Below, piece by piece: positions 40,480 to 49,923 of a stretch of 64,000 nucleotides of DNA. Position 1 is the first letter of the stretch. Each line of letters opens with the position of its first letter. Both the position numbers and the translations under genes were made by a program. The notes beneath the pieces are model-generated. The model was not told the origin of the DNA. It ran no database searches and saw only the letters and a list, made by a program, of their open reading frames with translations. This DNA is from Terriglobia bacterium (GTDB lineage Bacteria; Acidobacteriota; Terriglobia; Terriglobales; Acidobacteriaceae): the NCBI GenBank assembly GCA_020072845.1, contig JAIQGF010000004.1, positions 233,957 to 297,956 on the forward strand, in the 5' to 3' direction.

Positions 40480-43472
40480 CGATGCGAATCCGGGTGCTCA
40501 CCCTCGCCGCGCTGCTTGCCCTGGCGCTGCCCATCGCGGCCCACGCCGGCGGGCCGTTGTACGTCGCCGGCAGCGGCTTCAATTCCGGCGCCGCGGGAAC
40601 GCCCCTGAGCTGGTCCGGCGGGCAGATCTCGTACTACACCGACCAGGGCGATCTCAGCACGCTCCTGCGCCAGGCGGACGCGAACACCTTCGTCGCCGGC
40701 GCCTTCTCGCTCTGGACTTCGGTACCCACCGCGGCGCTCGCCGCCACCCGCGCCGGTCAACTGGATGAAGACGTCAGCGGCGCCAACGTCACGCGCTCGG
40801 GCGGCGTGCTCAGCATGCCCGCCGACATCCAGCCGACCTCCGCCAAGCCGTTCGCCATCGTCTATGACTTCGATGGCCTCGTCATTGATGCGCTGCTCGG
40901 CACCGGCGCTTCCGCGGCGCAGAATTGCGCCACCAACGCCGTGGTCGGGGGACCCGACCGCTTCACCGCCGACGCGCACATTGCGCATGCGCTGCTCATC
41001 GTCAACGGAAATTGCGCGCGCATCTCCACCGACCTGCCGCTGCTGCGCTACGCCTTGGCGCGCATGATCGGCCGCGCGCTCGGTCTCGACTGGTCACAGC
41101 TCAACGACAACGTCTTTACCGGCTCGCCGCCCCCCACCACCGACGACACTGCCGGCTTCCCCCTGATGCATCCCGAAGGCGCCTTGTGCGGCCGTTCCTA
41201 CGGATGCGCCTACAACGCCGACCAGCTCCGCATGGACGATCGCGCGGCCATTTCGCGGCTCTATCCCGTGACCTCCGGCAACCTGACGCAGTTCCCGGGT
41301 AAAACGGCATTCGCCTCCTCCACCGCCCGCATTCGCGGGCGCGTCCTGTTCCCCGGCTGGGACACCGCGCCCGGCGACGGCATGCAGGGCGTTAATATCG
41401 TTGCACGATATATTGATCCCGTGACCGGCGCGGCGTCGCATGCCGCGACCGCGTCGTCCCTCTCGGGCTTCCTGTTTCGCGGCAATGCCGGCAACGAGAT
41501 CACCGGGTTCACCGCCGCCACCGGGGAGCGGTTCGATCACTGGGGATCCGATGACCCGGCGCTGCGCGGTTTTTACGACCTCGCGGGCCTGGAAATTCCA
41601 ACCGGCTCGAACAGCGCGCGATTCCAGCTCACGGTCGAGGCCATGAATCCGCTCTATACCGGCGCGCTGGCCGCCGGCCCGTATAAGTTGTCGCAGGTCA
41701 GGCCATCGGGAACGTTTGCGCCGCTGGTGCTCACCGTGAATCGCGGCGGCGACCTTGTCCAGGACATCGTCATGCAGGGCGCCGCCTCCGTGCCGCTGGA
41801 CAGCACCGAGCCGCATTCGTTCGCGCAGCCGGCGGCCATTCCCGGCGCCGGCCACTGGACCGCGTCGCTCGGCTACTACGGCGACTTCGACTGGCACGCC
41901 TTGCACGCCAGGTCCAATCGCAGCTTCACCCTCGACATCACCGCGCTGGACGACGCCGCCGCCGCGACCACCTCCAAGGCACTGCCCGTGATCGGCCTGT
42001 GGGCGCCCGACGCCGCCGAATCCGACGCGCCGCTCGCCGCTCAAACCTGGTTGAACGTTGCCGGCGTCACGACACGCCTGCGCGCCACGCTTGGCTCAGC
42101 CGGGATGTACAAGCTCGCCATTGCCGATGCCCGCGGGGACGGCCGCCCTGACTTCCGCTACTGCGCCCGCCTGCTCTATGCCGACGACGTCTCCCCGGCG
42201 CAGGCCGCCGCCGGCACCGTGCTGCGCATCACCGGCATGGGATTCGTGCCGGGCATCAACGTCACCGTCGGCGGCGCCTCCGCCGCCGTCCTCTCCTATG
42301 CCGTGGATGAGTTGCTGGTTGCGGCGCCCGCGCTGCCCGATGGCGTCAACGACCTCACCCTCACCGACCCTGCGACCGGCGCCACCGCCGGCATCCCCGG
42401 CGCCATCACCTACGGCGGTGGCGGGGGGACAACGCTGCAATTGCTGCTCGGCTCTAATCCGCCGGTTCCGGTCGGGGTCATGGCGCCCAACCCATTTCGC
42501 GTGCGGGTACTCGCCGCCGACGGCGTCACGCCCGTCGCCAGCGCGTCCGTGACCTTCACCGCACCGGGCTCCTCGGTGTCGTTGCTGCCGTGCAACACCA
42601 CCGCGTGCCTCGTCGCCACCGACGGCGCTGGCGAAGCCGACATCTGGATTTTGGTGAAGGCCGCGGGCCCAACCACGATTAGCGCATCTCTCGCCAACGG
42701 GCAGACAACTTCGGCCACGGTCAACGGCGTCAGCGGCTCGCTGATGATCTCGGCGGTGCCGCCGAGAATCTATGTCGCGGCGAACACCACCGCCTCGGTG
42801 CCGCTGCTGGCGCGGGTGGCCGGAAACGGCGCCGCGCTTCCCGGACGCCTGGTGGAATTCCAGGTCATGCTCGGTTCCGGCTCGCTCACCTCGACCACCG
42901 CCACCACCGATTCCGCCGGCGAAGCACGCTCCACTCTTGCGGTCACAAACCTCGCGTCGGAAGTGCGCGTGAGTGCCTGCGTCGGGGTCGCGCCGCAGAC
43001 CGCGTGCGATATCTTCTATGTTTACCCGGTCGGCGGTGCGCAGTTGCTCAAGGCGGGCGGCGACGAGCAGTACTTGCCTGTTGGACAAATATTCGCGCCC
43101 GTCCGCGTCCGCGTGTCGGATAACAACGTGCCGCCCAATTCCGTCGCCGGCATGGCGGTTCACTTCTACATCGCCGTGTATCGCGATCCGGGCAGCGGAT
43201 CCGTGCAGCAGGCAGGCGAAGTCGTCACCGGGCATCGTGCGCAGCCGATCGTGATTTCCAGTGCCGACGTGACCGTTGATTCCGACGGATGGGGCCAGGC
43301 GAGCTACACACCGGAGATCGCCGCCGCTTGGGGCGCGGTGCAGGTTGATATCCAGGCCAGCATTGCGAACGGGCAGACGGTCAGCTTCACGCTGCACACG
43401 CTGGGGAGCACCACTCCAAATGGATCCGCCGATCGGACCTCGCCGCTCAGATCGAGATCAGCGGAGCGGTGA
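40476..43472 (+). CDS. Giant exported protein: degenerate matrixin-like domain, IPT and Ig-like domains
   Basis: 998 residues, coupled by a 4-base overlap to the gene before. Signal peptide 1-24. Residues about 40-265 resemble matrixin metalloproteases: SWSGGQISYYTDQGDLS, then LRYALARMIGRALGLDWSQLND, LMHPEG and DDRAAISRLYP, which match the usual HExxHxxGLxHS, (I/L)MxP and DDxxGIxxLY blocks. The zinc histidines and catalytic Glu are absent (ALARMIGRALGL), so it is a pseudo-peptidase. Then come an SdrD-B-like segment, a pre-peptidase-like domain, an IPT/TIG domain (VLRITGMGFVPGINVTVGG) and two or more Big/Ig-like repeats. Likely surface or secreted. Confidence 0.75.
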   Translation: MTMRIRVLTLAALLALALPIAAHAGGPLYVAGSGFNSGAAGTPLSWSGGQISYYTDQGDLSTLLRQADANTFVAGAFSLWTSVPTAALAATRAGQLDEDVSGANVTRSGGVLSMPADIQPTSAKPFAIVYDFDGLVIDALLGTGASAAQNCATNAVVGGPDRFTADAHIAHALLIVNGNCARISTDLPLLRYALARMIGRALGLDWSQLNDNVFTGSPPPTTDDTAGFPLMHPEGALCGRSYGCAYNADQLRMDDRAAISRLYPVTSGNLTQFPGKTAFASSTARIRGRVLFPGWDTAPGDGMQGVNIVARYIDPVTGAASHAATASSLSGFLFRGNAGNEITGFTAATGERFDHWGSDDPALRGFYDLAGLEIPTGSNSARFQLTVEAMNPLYTGALAAGPYKLSQVRPSGTFAPLVLTVNRGGDLVQDIVMQGAASVPLDSTEPHSFAQPAAIPGAGHWTASLGYYGDFDWHALHARSNRSFTLDITALDDAAAATTSKALPVIGLWAPDAAESDAPLAAQTWLNVAGVTTRLRATLGSAGMYKLAIADARGDGRPDFRYCARLLYADDVSPAQAAAGTVLRITGMGFVPGINVTVGGASAAVLSYAVDELLVAAPALPDGVNDLTLTDPATGATAGIPGAITYGGGGGTTLQLLLGSNPPVPVGVMAPNPFRVRVLAADGVTPVASASVTFTAPGSSVSLLPCNTTACLVATDGAGEADIWILVKAAGPTTISASLANGQTTSATVNGVSGSLMISAVPPRIYVAANTTASVPLLARVAGNGAALPGRLVEFQVMLGSGSLTSTTATTDSAGEARSTLAVTNLASEVRVSACVGVAPQTACDIFYVYPVGGAQLLKAGGDEQYLPVGQIFAPVRVRVSDNNVPPNSVAGMAVHFYIAVYRDPGSGSVQQAGEVVTGHRAQPIVISSADVTVDSDGWGQASYTPEIAAAWGAVQVDIQASIANGQTVSFTLHTLGSTTPNGSADRTSPLRSRSAER

Positions 43473-43558
43473 AGAAGGTTGTCGGTTATCGGTTTTCGGT
43501 AACAACTGCGCGAAGATCTCGTTTTACCGAGAACCGACAACCGTAAACCGACAACGCC
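43473..43558. repeat. GGTTATCGGTTTTCGG hairpin repeat
   Basis: GTTGTCGGTTATCGGTTTTCGG on the left pairs with CCGAGAACCGACAACCG and AACCGACAACG on the right (in part), between two convergent genes. Same words as over the gatC start. Confidence 0.8.
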
Positions 43559-45685
43559 TTACTTCTTCAAATACGAATCCACCCATTCCCCAACCGTTTT
43601 CCACCAGAGCTGCGAATTCTGCGGCTTCAGCACCCAGTGTCCTTCGTCGGGGAAGTACAGCATCTTCGACGGCACCTTCAGACGCTGCAGCGTGGTGAAC
43701 AACTGGAATCCCTCCGAGACATCCAGCCGGTAATCGCGCTGCCCATGCACCACCAGCGTCGGCGTCTTGAAATTCTGCGCGAACATGTGCGGTGACCATT
43801 TGTCGTACATGGCGCGGTTGGTCCACGGAGTGCCCTTGAACTCCCACTCGGGAAACCACAACTCCTCGGTGGTGCCGTACGCCGACGCGGTGTTGAACGT
43901 TCCGTCGTGCGACACGATGCACTTGAAGCGCGTGGTGTGGCCGAGGATCCAGTTGGCCATATACCCGCCGAAACTGGCGCCCAGCGCGCACTCGCGGTCC
44001 TTGTCCACGAACGGATATGTCTTCTCCACGTAATCCAGCCCAAGCATCAGGTCCTGGTACGGGCGCCCGCCCCAGTCGCCCTGGATGGCCTGCGTAAATT
44101 TCTGCCCGTAGCCGGTGGAGCCGGTGAAGTTGATCATCACCACCACGTAGCCGCTGGCGGCCATCAACTCGGCGTTCCAGCGGTACGACCACGAATCTCC
44201 CCACGCGCCCTCCGGCCCACCGTGGATGAGAAACTTCACGGGATATTTCTTCGAGGCATCAAAATTCGGCGGCTTGACCAGGAAGCCTTGCACATTCTGA
44301 TTCGCCGCGCCCGTGAACCAGAACGGCTCCAGCGGCTGCATGGAGACTTGGGAGAGGACGGCGTCGTTGATATGAGTTAGTGCGTCTGCGTCACGATTGT
44401 CAGTTCGCGGCAGTGCCACACGATAGATTTCGTTCGGTGCACGGACCGACATTCTGGTGAAAACGATTGCCTTGCCATCTGGAGTGATCGCGACATCATC
44501 ATTGTGTCCGCGAACGATCAGGGCACGGCCGCGGTTAGCATTGGGAATAATGTTTTGGAAAAAGATTGGTGACTCGCCCTCGTCCTCCGCTGTCAGCAGA
44601 ATGAGCTTCGAGTCGGGCATCCACGTGAATGAACCGACCCACCGGTCAAAATCGCGACTGGTGCCCTTTGTGAGGCTCGTTAGCAACCCCGTCTTGCGGT
44701 CGTACAGCACCAACTGGAAGCGATCGCTCTCGTACCCCGGCGTCTCCTGCATGCGCCACGCGATGTATTTCCCATCGGGCGAATACAGCGGCGTGGAATC
44801 CGACCCCGGCGAGGTGGAAATCTTCTTCGGCGCGCCGCCCGCCACCGGCACCACGAAGATCTCGTTGTTGGTCGAGGCCGCCCCGACCTCGTCAATGTTG
44901 CTGGTGAACGCCACCTCCTGCCCGTCGGGCGAGAAGGCGTACATGTCCTGCCCGCCGAGGGAAAACGGCGGCGCGTCGTGATCCCCCGGCGTCAGGTCGC
45001 GCGCTGTGGTGCCCCACATCTGCCCGGGTTTGGCAGATGTGGGTTCCGCCGCCGGCTGAACGAAAATGTGCGTGCGCTTATCGCCCGTGTAGTTCGACCA
45101 ATGGCGAAAGAAGAGCCCGCGAAAGATCGTGGCCTGCACCTTCGACTTTGTTTTCTGCTCGTCGCGCTGCTGGTTGCAGGCATCGTCCGGGCAATCAGGA
45201 TACACGTCGGAGGTGAACAGGATGTACTTCCCGTCCGGCGACCACAGCTCTCCGCCCGCTTCGGTCGAAATGCGGGTGATCTTCTGCGGCGTGCCCAGCG
45301 CGACCGCCGCCGGATCGAAATCCGCCACCCACACCTGCGCGCCGCCTTCTTTCGCCGAAATGAACGCGATCTTCTTCCCATCCGGCGACCAGCGCGGCCG
45401 GTCCTCACCCGCGGCGTCACTCGAAATCTGCTTCGCCTCGGGTGCCCCATCCTTCGCGCCAGCGAAGGGTGGGTTGAGCGGCACCACCCACAGGTGCGGC
45501 GTCTTCTTGTTCTCCTTCAGGTTGACCTCGACCGCGCTGAACGCCACCCACTTGCCATCGGGCGAGACCACCGGCTCGCCCACGCGCTTCAGGGCCATCA
45601 TGTCTTCAAAGGTGAACGGGCGCTTCTGCTGTCCCCAGCCCAACCCCGCCACCAGCATCACCAGGATGATCACGCGACGAATCAT
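43559..45685 (-). CDS. S9 family serine peptidase (acylaminoacyl/dipeptidyl peptidase type)
   Basis: 708 residues from ATG 45685. Signal peptide 1-19 (ending GWGQ), a WD40/propeller region with repeated WSPDGKxIAF-type strands (about 60-430) and a C-terminal alpha/beta hydrolase. Catalytic set: Ser in GASFGGYMAN, Asp in HGQRDYRLDVSEG, His in DEGHWVLK. Cleaves N-terminal dipeptides or acylated residues from peptides in the periplasm. Two palindromic elements are inserted in frame inside the propeller (45013-45043 and 45446-45473), translated as EPTSAKPGQMWG and NPPFAGAKDGAP. Confidence 0.92.
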   Translation of the reverse strand: MIRRVIILVMLVAGLGWGQQKRPFTFEDMMALKRVGEPVVSPDGKWVAFSAVEVNLKENKKTPHLWVVPLNPPFAGAKDGAPEAKQISSDAAGEDRPRWSPDGKKIAFISAKEGGAQVWVADFDPAAVALGTPQKITRISTEAGGELWSPDGKYILFTSDVYPDCPDDACNQQRDEQKTKSKVQATIFRGLFFRHWSNYTGDKRTHIFVQPAAEPTSAKPGQMWGTTARDLTPGDHDAPPFSLGGQDMYAFSPDGQEVAFTSNIDEVGAASTNNEIFVVPVAGGAPKKISTSPGSDSTPLYSPDGKYIAWRMQETPGYESDRFQLVLYDRKTGLLTSLTKGTSRDFDRWVGSFTWMPDSKLILLTAEDEGESPIFFQNIIPNANRGRALIVRGHNDDVAITPDGKAIVFTRMSVRAPNEIYRVALPRTDNRDADALTHINDAVLSQVSMQPLEPFWFTGAANQNVQGFLVKPPNFDASKKYPVKFLIHGGPEGAWGDSWSYRWNAELMAASGYVVVMINFTGSTGYGQKFTQAIQGDWGGRPYQDLMLGLDYVEKTYPFVDKDRECALGASFGGYMANWILGHTTRFKCIVSHDGTFNTASAYGTTEELWFPEWEFKGTPWTNRAMYDKWSPHMFAQNFKTPTLVVHGQRDYRLDVSEGFQLFTTLQRLKVPSKMLYFPDEGHWVLKPQNSQLWWKTVGEWVDSYLKK
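45013..45043. repeat. Palindromic element in frame in the S9 peptidase (first)
   Basis: CCCACATCTGCC (45013-45024) and GGCAGATGTGGG (45032-45043) are exact 12-bp inverted arms with a 7-base loop. Confidence 0.88.
45446..45473. repeat. Palindromic element in frame in the S9 peptidase (second)
   Basis: CCCATCCTTCGC (45446-45457) and GCGAAGGGTGGG (45462-45473) pair with one mismatch around GCCA. A similar CCCACCC...GGGTGGG element is at 60769-60796 at the end of the TetR gene. Confidence 0.85.
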
Positions 45686-45814
45686 TGCCGTGCCTCCCGA
45701 CAAAACGGACAAGTGTAGCAGGGCTTACTGTCTGCCTAACGTTCAGGGGTCGGATACAATGGAGAAGTAGTATCCGAAACGGGAAGCTATCGCCGCCAGA
45801 TGGCGCGAGAATGA

Positions 45815-45912
45815 TGAACACGGAGTCACAGAGACACAGAGGAAGAAGGCAACAATTGCTCCTCTGTGACTCTGTGTCTCTGTGTTATTCGGTTGCCGAC
45901 GAAAGCCGACAA
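45815..45912. repeat. CACAGAGACACAGAGG hairpin repeat
   Basis: ACACGGAGTCACAGAGACACAG on the left (from 45819, in part) pairs with CTCCTCTGTGACTCTGTGTCTC on the right (in part), then GGTTGCCGACGAAAGCCGACAACCG forms a second inverted pair. Fills the gap between divergent genes. Confidence 0.8.
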
Positions 45913-45984
45913 CCGTTCTCGCGCATCTAAATGAGCAGGACGCAAACGCAACTTTCCCGCGTATCTCGGGGTTGTTCCAATCGT

Positions 45985-46842
45985 ATGAAACGAAAAGTCT
46001 CCCGCATCGCATTTCTTGTTGTCGCCCTGGCACTGCCGCTGCTGTCGCTCGCCCAGGAAGGCCCGTTGAATCCGGCGGAGCCCAAAGGCATCACGGTGGA
46101 CCAGATCATCCAGCGCTTTGCCGCCAAGGAAAAGGAATTCAAGCAGGCGCGCGACAACTACACCTACCGCCAGGACGTGAAGGTCCAGACCGTGGACGGC
46201 AACACTGTCACCGGCGAATTCCAGGAAGTCTTCGACGTCGTCTTCGACGACAAGGGCCGCCGCCTCGAACAGGTCAAGTTCGCGCCACAATCGACTCTGG
46301 AGAACGGCGGGATTCGGATGTCCAGTGAAGACTTCGCCGACATCCGTCACCGTCTGCCCTTCGTCCTCACTTCCGACGAGATTCCCGAGTACCAGATCTT
46401 GTACGCGGGCCAGCAGCAGGAGGACGAGCTGCACTGTTATGTCTTCGACATCGCGCCCAAGACCATCGAGAAGAACAAGCGCTACTTCCAGGGACGGATC
46501 TGGGTCGATGACCGCGATTTCCAGATCGTGAAGACCCACGGCAAGACCGTGCCCGACATTCGTCCGGGGAAAAAGGGGGACGAGAACCTGTTCCCTGCTT
46601 TCACCACCTGGCGCGAGCAGATTGACGGCCGCTACTGGTTCCCTACCTACACCAAGGCCGATGATTTCCTGCACTTTTCCACCGGTGACATTCACATCCG
46701 CGAGATCGTGAAGTACATCAACTACAAGCGTTTCGGCGCCAATGTGAAGATCACCTACGAAGGCCAGGAACTGCCCAAGGGCCAGGGCGATCAGCCACCG
46801 CCGGGCCAGCCGCAGGCGCAGCAGCAGAAGCCGCCGAAATAA
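45985..46842 (+). CDS. Exported protein, outer-membrane lipoprotein-sorting-like fold
   Basis: 285 residues from ATG 45985; an upstream in-frame start at 45931 would add 18 basic residues. Signal peptide about 1-24 (ending SLAQ). The body reads VDQIIQRFAAKEKEFKQARDNYTY...VFDVVFDDKGRRLEQV...IWVDDRDFQIVKTHGK...WREQIDGRYWFPTYTKADDF, a pattern like LolA/LppX-type half-barrel 'outer membrane lipoprotein-sorting' proteins. C-terminus is Pro/Gln-rich (PPGQPQAQQQKPPK). Very widespread in Acidobacteria; role unknown. Followed by a terminator. Confidence 0.72.
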   Translation: MKRKVSRIAFLVVALALPLLSLAQEGPLNPAEPKGITVDQIIQRFAAKEKEFKQARDNYTYRQDVKVQTVDGNTVTGEFQEVFDVVFDDKGRRLEQVKFAPQSTLENGGIRMSSEDFADIRHRLPFVLTSDEIPEYQILYAGQQQEDELHCYVFDIAPKTIEKNKRYFQGRIWVDDRDFQIVKTHGKTVPDIRPGKKGDENLFPAFTTWREQIDGRYWFPTYTKADDFLHFSTGDIHIREIVKYINYKRFGANVKITYEGQELPKGQGDQPPPGQPQAQQQKPPK

Positions 46843-46847
46843 CAGTT

Positions 46848-46882
46848 TTGAGTTTCTGGTTTCTAGTTTCTAGTTTCTAGAA
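46848..46882. repeat. GTTTCTAGTTTCTAG quasi-tandem repeat
   Basis: Four variants of (G)AGTTTCT(A/G)G in a row, between a stop codon and a terminator. Period about 9-10 bases. Confidence 0.7.
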
Positions 46883-46895
46883 CCGGAGAACAGCA

Positions 46896-46926
46896 GGGCA
46901 GCGGAACGATCTCGCTGCCCTTTTCC
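46896..46926 (+). terminator. Rho-independent terminator
   Basis: GGGCAGCG (46896-46903) and CGCTGCCC (46913-46920) with loop GAACGATCT, followed by TTTTCC. Confidence 0.85.
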
Positions 46927-47080
46927 ATTAACTACCGAGCCCTTCACGCCGCGACCGCACTGCCGCATCCCGTTTCGGGAAGTGCGCCGGATCGGTGAAC
47001 CGGCACATGAATTCCTGCCAGTCGGCGGCCGCCGCCGCTCCCACTTCGATGTAGCTTGGGACGAGCGGGAAAAACCAACG

Positions 47081-49090
47081 ATGCAGCCGACACGAGCCCT
47101 CACCATCACGGCGCTTTTCTGCATCCTGTGCGCCCCGTGGCTGGCGCGGGGACAGACCGGCGCCGGGGATGACTTGACCTCCCTCACCATCGAGGAACTA
47201 ATGCGCGTGAAAGTGTTCAGCGCCTCGCGCCACCTGGAGGAGGCGCGCGCCGCGCCGGCGGCCGTGACTGTGGTCACCGCCGAGGAGATCGCCACCTTTG
47301 GCTGGCGCACGCTGAGCGAAGTCCTGAACAGCGTGCGCGGTTTCTACACCGCCTATGACCGCAACTATTCCTACCTCGGTGTGCGCGGATTGCTGCGGCC
47401 CGGCGACTACAACTCCCGCGTTCTGTTTCTCATCAACGGCCACCGGATCAACGACAATATCTACGACAGCGCCTCGATCGGCACCGAATTCCCTTTGGAC
47501 ATGGACCTGGTGGAGCGCATCGAGATCGTGCGCGGTCCGGGTTCCTCCCTGTATGGAACCGACGCCATCTTCGCAGTGGTCAATGTCATCACCCGCAAGC
47601 CCCGCGCTCCCTTCCAGGTGGAGGTGGCGGGGAGCGACGCTTCGTTTCTCAGCCGGACCGGACGCGTAACCCTCAGCCTGGAGCACGGCCGCGCCTCGGC
47701 CTTGGTTTCCGGCAGCCTGTACCGCAGCGACGGCCATGAAGTCCTTTACTATCCGGAGTTCTCCTCCATCAACGGCGGCCGCGCCATCGATGCCGACGGT
47801 GACTCCTTCGGGCACCTCTTTGCCGACCTGCGTTACAAGGATTTTCGCCTGCAGGGACTCTTGTCCGAGCGCAGAAAAACCATTCCAACGGCTTCCTTCG
47901 GCACCCGCTTCAACGATCCCGGCACCTGGACCCGGGACACGAACGCTTACCTTGATTTCAGCTATCACCACGATTTCGCCGCGCGCACCGAGCTCACCCT
48001 GCGCACCTACTACGATCACTACCACTATCAAGGTGAGTATGCCTACAGCGAACCCGATGGTTCCGGCCGCTACTTGAACGCGGACGATGCCCTCGCCGAA
48101 TGGGCCGGCGTCGACTTCAACCTCGGGCGCGCCTTGGGCCGCCACCGCATCAGCGTGGGCGCGGAGTACGAATACAGTTTCCGGGCCAATCAGGATAATT
48201 ACGACATCGGCGTCGCCTGGTACGTCCATGACCGCCGCAATCCCTGGCGGGCGGCCACCTACGGCGAGGCCGAACTCAAGCTCTTATCGACCCTGACGGT
48301 GTCGGCCGGCGGAAGGATCGACTACTTCGGCCACTTCGGCGCCACCGCCAGCCCTCGCCTTGCGGCCATCTACCAGCCGAATTCACGGACCACCGTGAAG
48401 TACATTTTCGGCCGCGCATTTCGCGCCCCCAATGCCTATCAGGCCTATTACGCGGATGGATTCAGCGTCGAGGCCAATCCCGGGCTTTCGCCGGAAACCG
48501 TGCTCTCGCACACCGTAATGCTGGAGCGGACCGTCACCTCCTGGCTGCTCCTCAGCGGCGGCCTCTTTCACAATTCGATTGGCAACCTGATTGACGTCAC
48601 CACCGATCCCGCCACCGGGTTGGCGCAATTCATCAATGTCGGCCACTTGACGGCGCGCGGGCTGGAGTTTGAAGCGCGGGCCGGGCAGATGTCCGGCTTC
48701 AACGTTCGCGCCAGCTATACGGCAACCGATGCCCGCGATCCCACCACCGGGTCACGCCTGAACAATGCCCCGCTGCACCTGGCCAAACTGCACGGGCGGG
48801 CGCCCCTTGCCGGCAAGGCCATCGTGGGGCTGGAACTGCTCTACGCCAGCGCGCAAAGGAGCTACAAGGATGCCCGCGTCTCTCCGTCGCTTCTGACGAA
48901 TCTTACCGTCTCCAGCCGCCCCTTGGGCCAACACTGGGAGTTCTCCGCCAGTTGCTACAACCTGTTCGACCGCCGCTGGTATTCGCCCCCCGCCCCGGAG
49001 CACGTACAAAGCGGCATTGAACAGGACGGGCGCGCGTTCCGCGTCAAGGTGGTTTATCGCTTTTCCACCGCCCCGGAGCTGCAGCGGTAA
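47081..49090 (+). CDS. TonB-dependent outer-membrane receptor
   Basis: 669 residues from ATG 47081; the in-frame sequence from 46982 has no ribosome site. Signal peptide 1-23. A short N-terminal region LTSLTIEELMRVKVFSASR (a TonB-box-like TSLxIEELMxxxVxSAS motif seen in B12/iron receptors) precedes the plug (about 45-165: PAAVTVVTAEEIATFGWRTL to VERIEIVRGPGSSLYGTDAIFAVVNVITR, in part) and a 22-strand barrel. The closing strand ends FRVKVVYRFSTAPELQR. Substrate unknown; no transporter or iron gene adjoins. TonB in the PilZ fusion at 25665 is a possible energiser. Confidence 0.9.
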   Translation: MQPTRALTITALFCILCAPWLARGQTGAGDDLTSLTIEELMRVKVFSASRHLEEARAAPAAVTVVTAEEIATFGWRTLSEVLNSVRGFYTAYDRNYSYLGVRGLLRPGDYNSRVLFLINGHRINDNIYDSASIGTEFPLDMDLVERIEIVRGPGSSLYGTDAIFAVVNVITRKPRAPFQVEVAGSDASFLSRTGRVTLSLEHGRASALVSGSLYRSDGHEVLYYPEFSSINGGRAIDADGDSFGHLFADLRYKDFRLQGLLSERRKTIPTASFGTRFNDPGTWTRDTNAYLDFSYHHDFAARTELTLRTYYDHYHYQGEYAYSEPDGSGRYLNADDALAEWAGVDFNLGRALGRHRISVGAEYEYSFRANQDNYDIGVAWYVHDRRNPWRAATYGEAELKLLSTLTVSAGGRIDYFGHFGATASPRLAAIYQPNSRTTVKYIFGRAFRAPNAYQAYYADGFSVEANPGLSPETVLSHTVMLERTVTSWLLLSGGLFHNSIGNLIDVTTDPATGLAQFINVGHLTARGLEFEARAGQMSGFNVRASYTATDARDPTTGSRLNNAPLHLAKLHGRAPLAGKAIVGLELLYASAQRSYKDARVSPSLLTNLTVSSRPLGQHWEFSASCYNLFDRRWYSPPAPEHVQSGIEQDGRAFRVKVVYRFSTAPELQR

Positions 49091-49235
49091 TGTGTGCCGA
49101 CTATCAGCGCGACAAGGGGCCGCAGGCCTGTGCGCAGGCCGTGCAGTGGCAAGGCCTTGCACAACTGGGAGATCTGCGTTATCGGATCGGTGAGAGGCGG
49201 TCTGGGTGATGGTTCTCGCTCACCCGATCGCCGGA
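49091..49235. repeat. Palindromes between the TonB receptor and the HNH gene
   Basis: GCCGCAGGCCTGTGCGCAGGCCGTGC then GCAAGGCCTTGCAC, and a GATCGGTGAGAGGCGG...CACCCGATCGCCGGATC inverted set of the GATC family (49188-49235), ending at the last codons of the convergent HNH gene. Confidence 0.6.
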
Positions 49236-49844
49236 TCAATAGAAGAGGTACTTCCGCCACTTCGCGTCGGAATGTCCCAGCAGCCGCATGATGTGCCGGC
49301 TGGTATGCAGGTTGAACGCTCTCGGCTCGCGGATCAGCTTCATGTTCGCTTCCATCGGAAGCTGGTTCCCCTTGCGCCGGTTGCAGGTGTGGCAGCAGGC
49401 CACCAGGTTTTCCCAGGTGGACAGCCCTCCGCGCGACCGCGGCACCACGTGGTCCAGCGTCAACTCGCTGGAGCCCAGCACCGCGCCGCAATACTGGCAA
49501 CTGCTGCGGTCGCGCAGCAGGATGTTCTTGCGCGACAGCGCCCGCGTCTGATGCGGAATGCGCCGGTATTCCAGCAGGCGGATGACCGACGGCACGCGGA
49601 TGGTGAGGCGCGCCGCGTGCAGAAAGTGCCCGTTCTCCTCCTCGGTCATGGCGACGCCCTTCAGCACCAGCACGATCGCGCGTCGCGCCGCGCACACATT
49701 GATCGGCTCGTAGGACGCGTTCAGCACCAGCACCGGCGTGTGCATCACTCCGTGCCCGTTGCCCTCGTGGACAGACGGCGGCGCCGCTTCCAACATCGGC
49801 CTGCGATGCGCGTGACCCGGTATGTGTCCTTTCCCGCCTGACAT
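49236..49844 (-). CDS. HNH endonuclease
   Basis: 202 residues from ATG 49844. HNH core at about 115-165: [42 protein letters not shown], with two CxxC pairs for zinc and the D-H-x-x-P-x-S-x-G-G catalytic beta-alpha metal motif. N-terminal region contains [24 protein letters not shown] (in part), typical of the stand-alone chromosomal HNH family found in Acidobacteria, Cyanobacteria and Actinobacteria. Real role unknown; not linked to a restriction methylase here. Start might be internal at a later Met (MHTPVLVLN). Confidence 0.85.
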   Translation of the reverse strand: MSGGKGHIPGHAHRRPMLEAAPPSVHEGNGHGVMHTPVLVLNASYEPINVCAARRAIVLVLKGVAMTEEENGHFLHAARLTIRVPSVIRLLEYRRIPHQTRALSRKNILLRDRSSCQYCGAVLGSSELTLDHVVPRSRGGLSTWENLVACCHTCNRRKGNQLPMEANMKLIREPRAFNLHTSRHIMRLLGHSDAKWRKYLFY

Positions 49845-49857
49845 AAACCCTAGTCGC

Positions 49858-49922
49858 CAGTCTCCAGTCGTCAGTCTCCAGGGATTCTCTTTCTGCCGCC
49901 TGGCGACTGGAGACTGGGAACT
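49858..49922. repeat. CCAGTCTCCAGTCGTCAG hairpin repeat
   Basis: TAGTCGCCAGTCTCCAGTCG...CCAGGG pairs with CCTGGCGACTGGAGACTGGGA, between the divergent-side HNH start and the end of comF. The repeat ends within 2 bases of the comF stop. Confidence 0.8.
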
Positions 49923-49923
49923 T

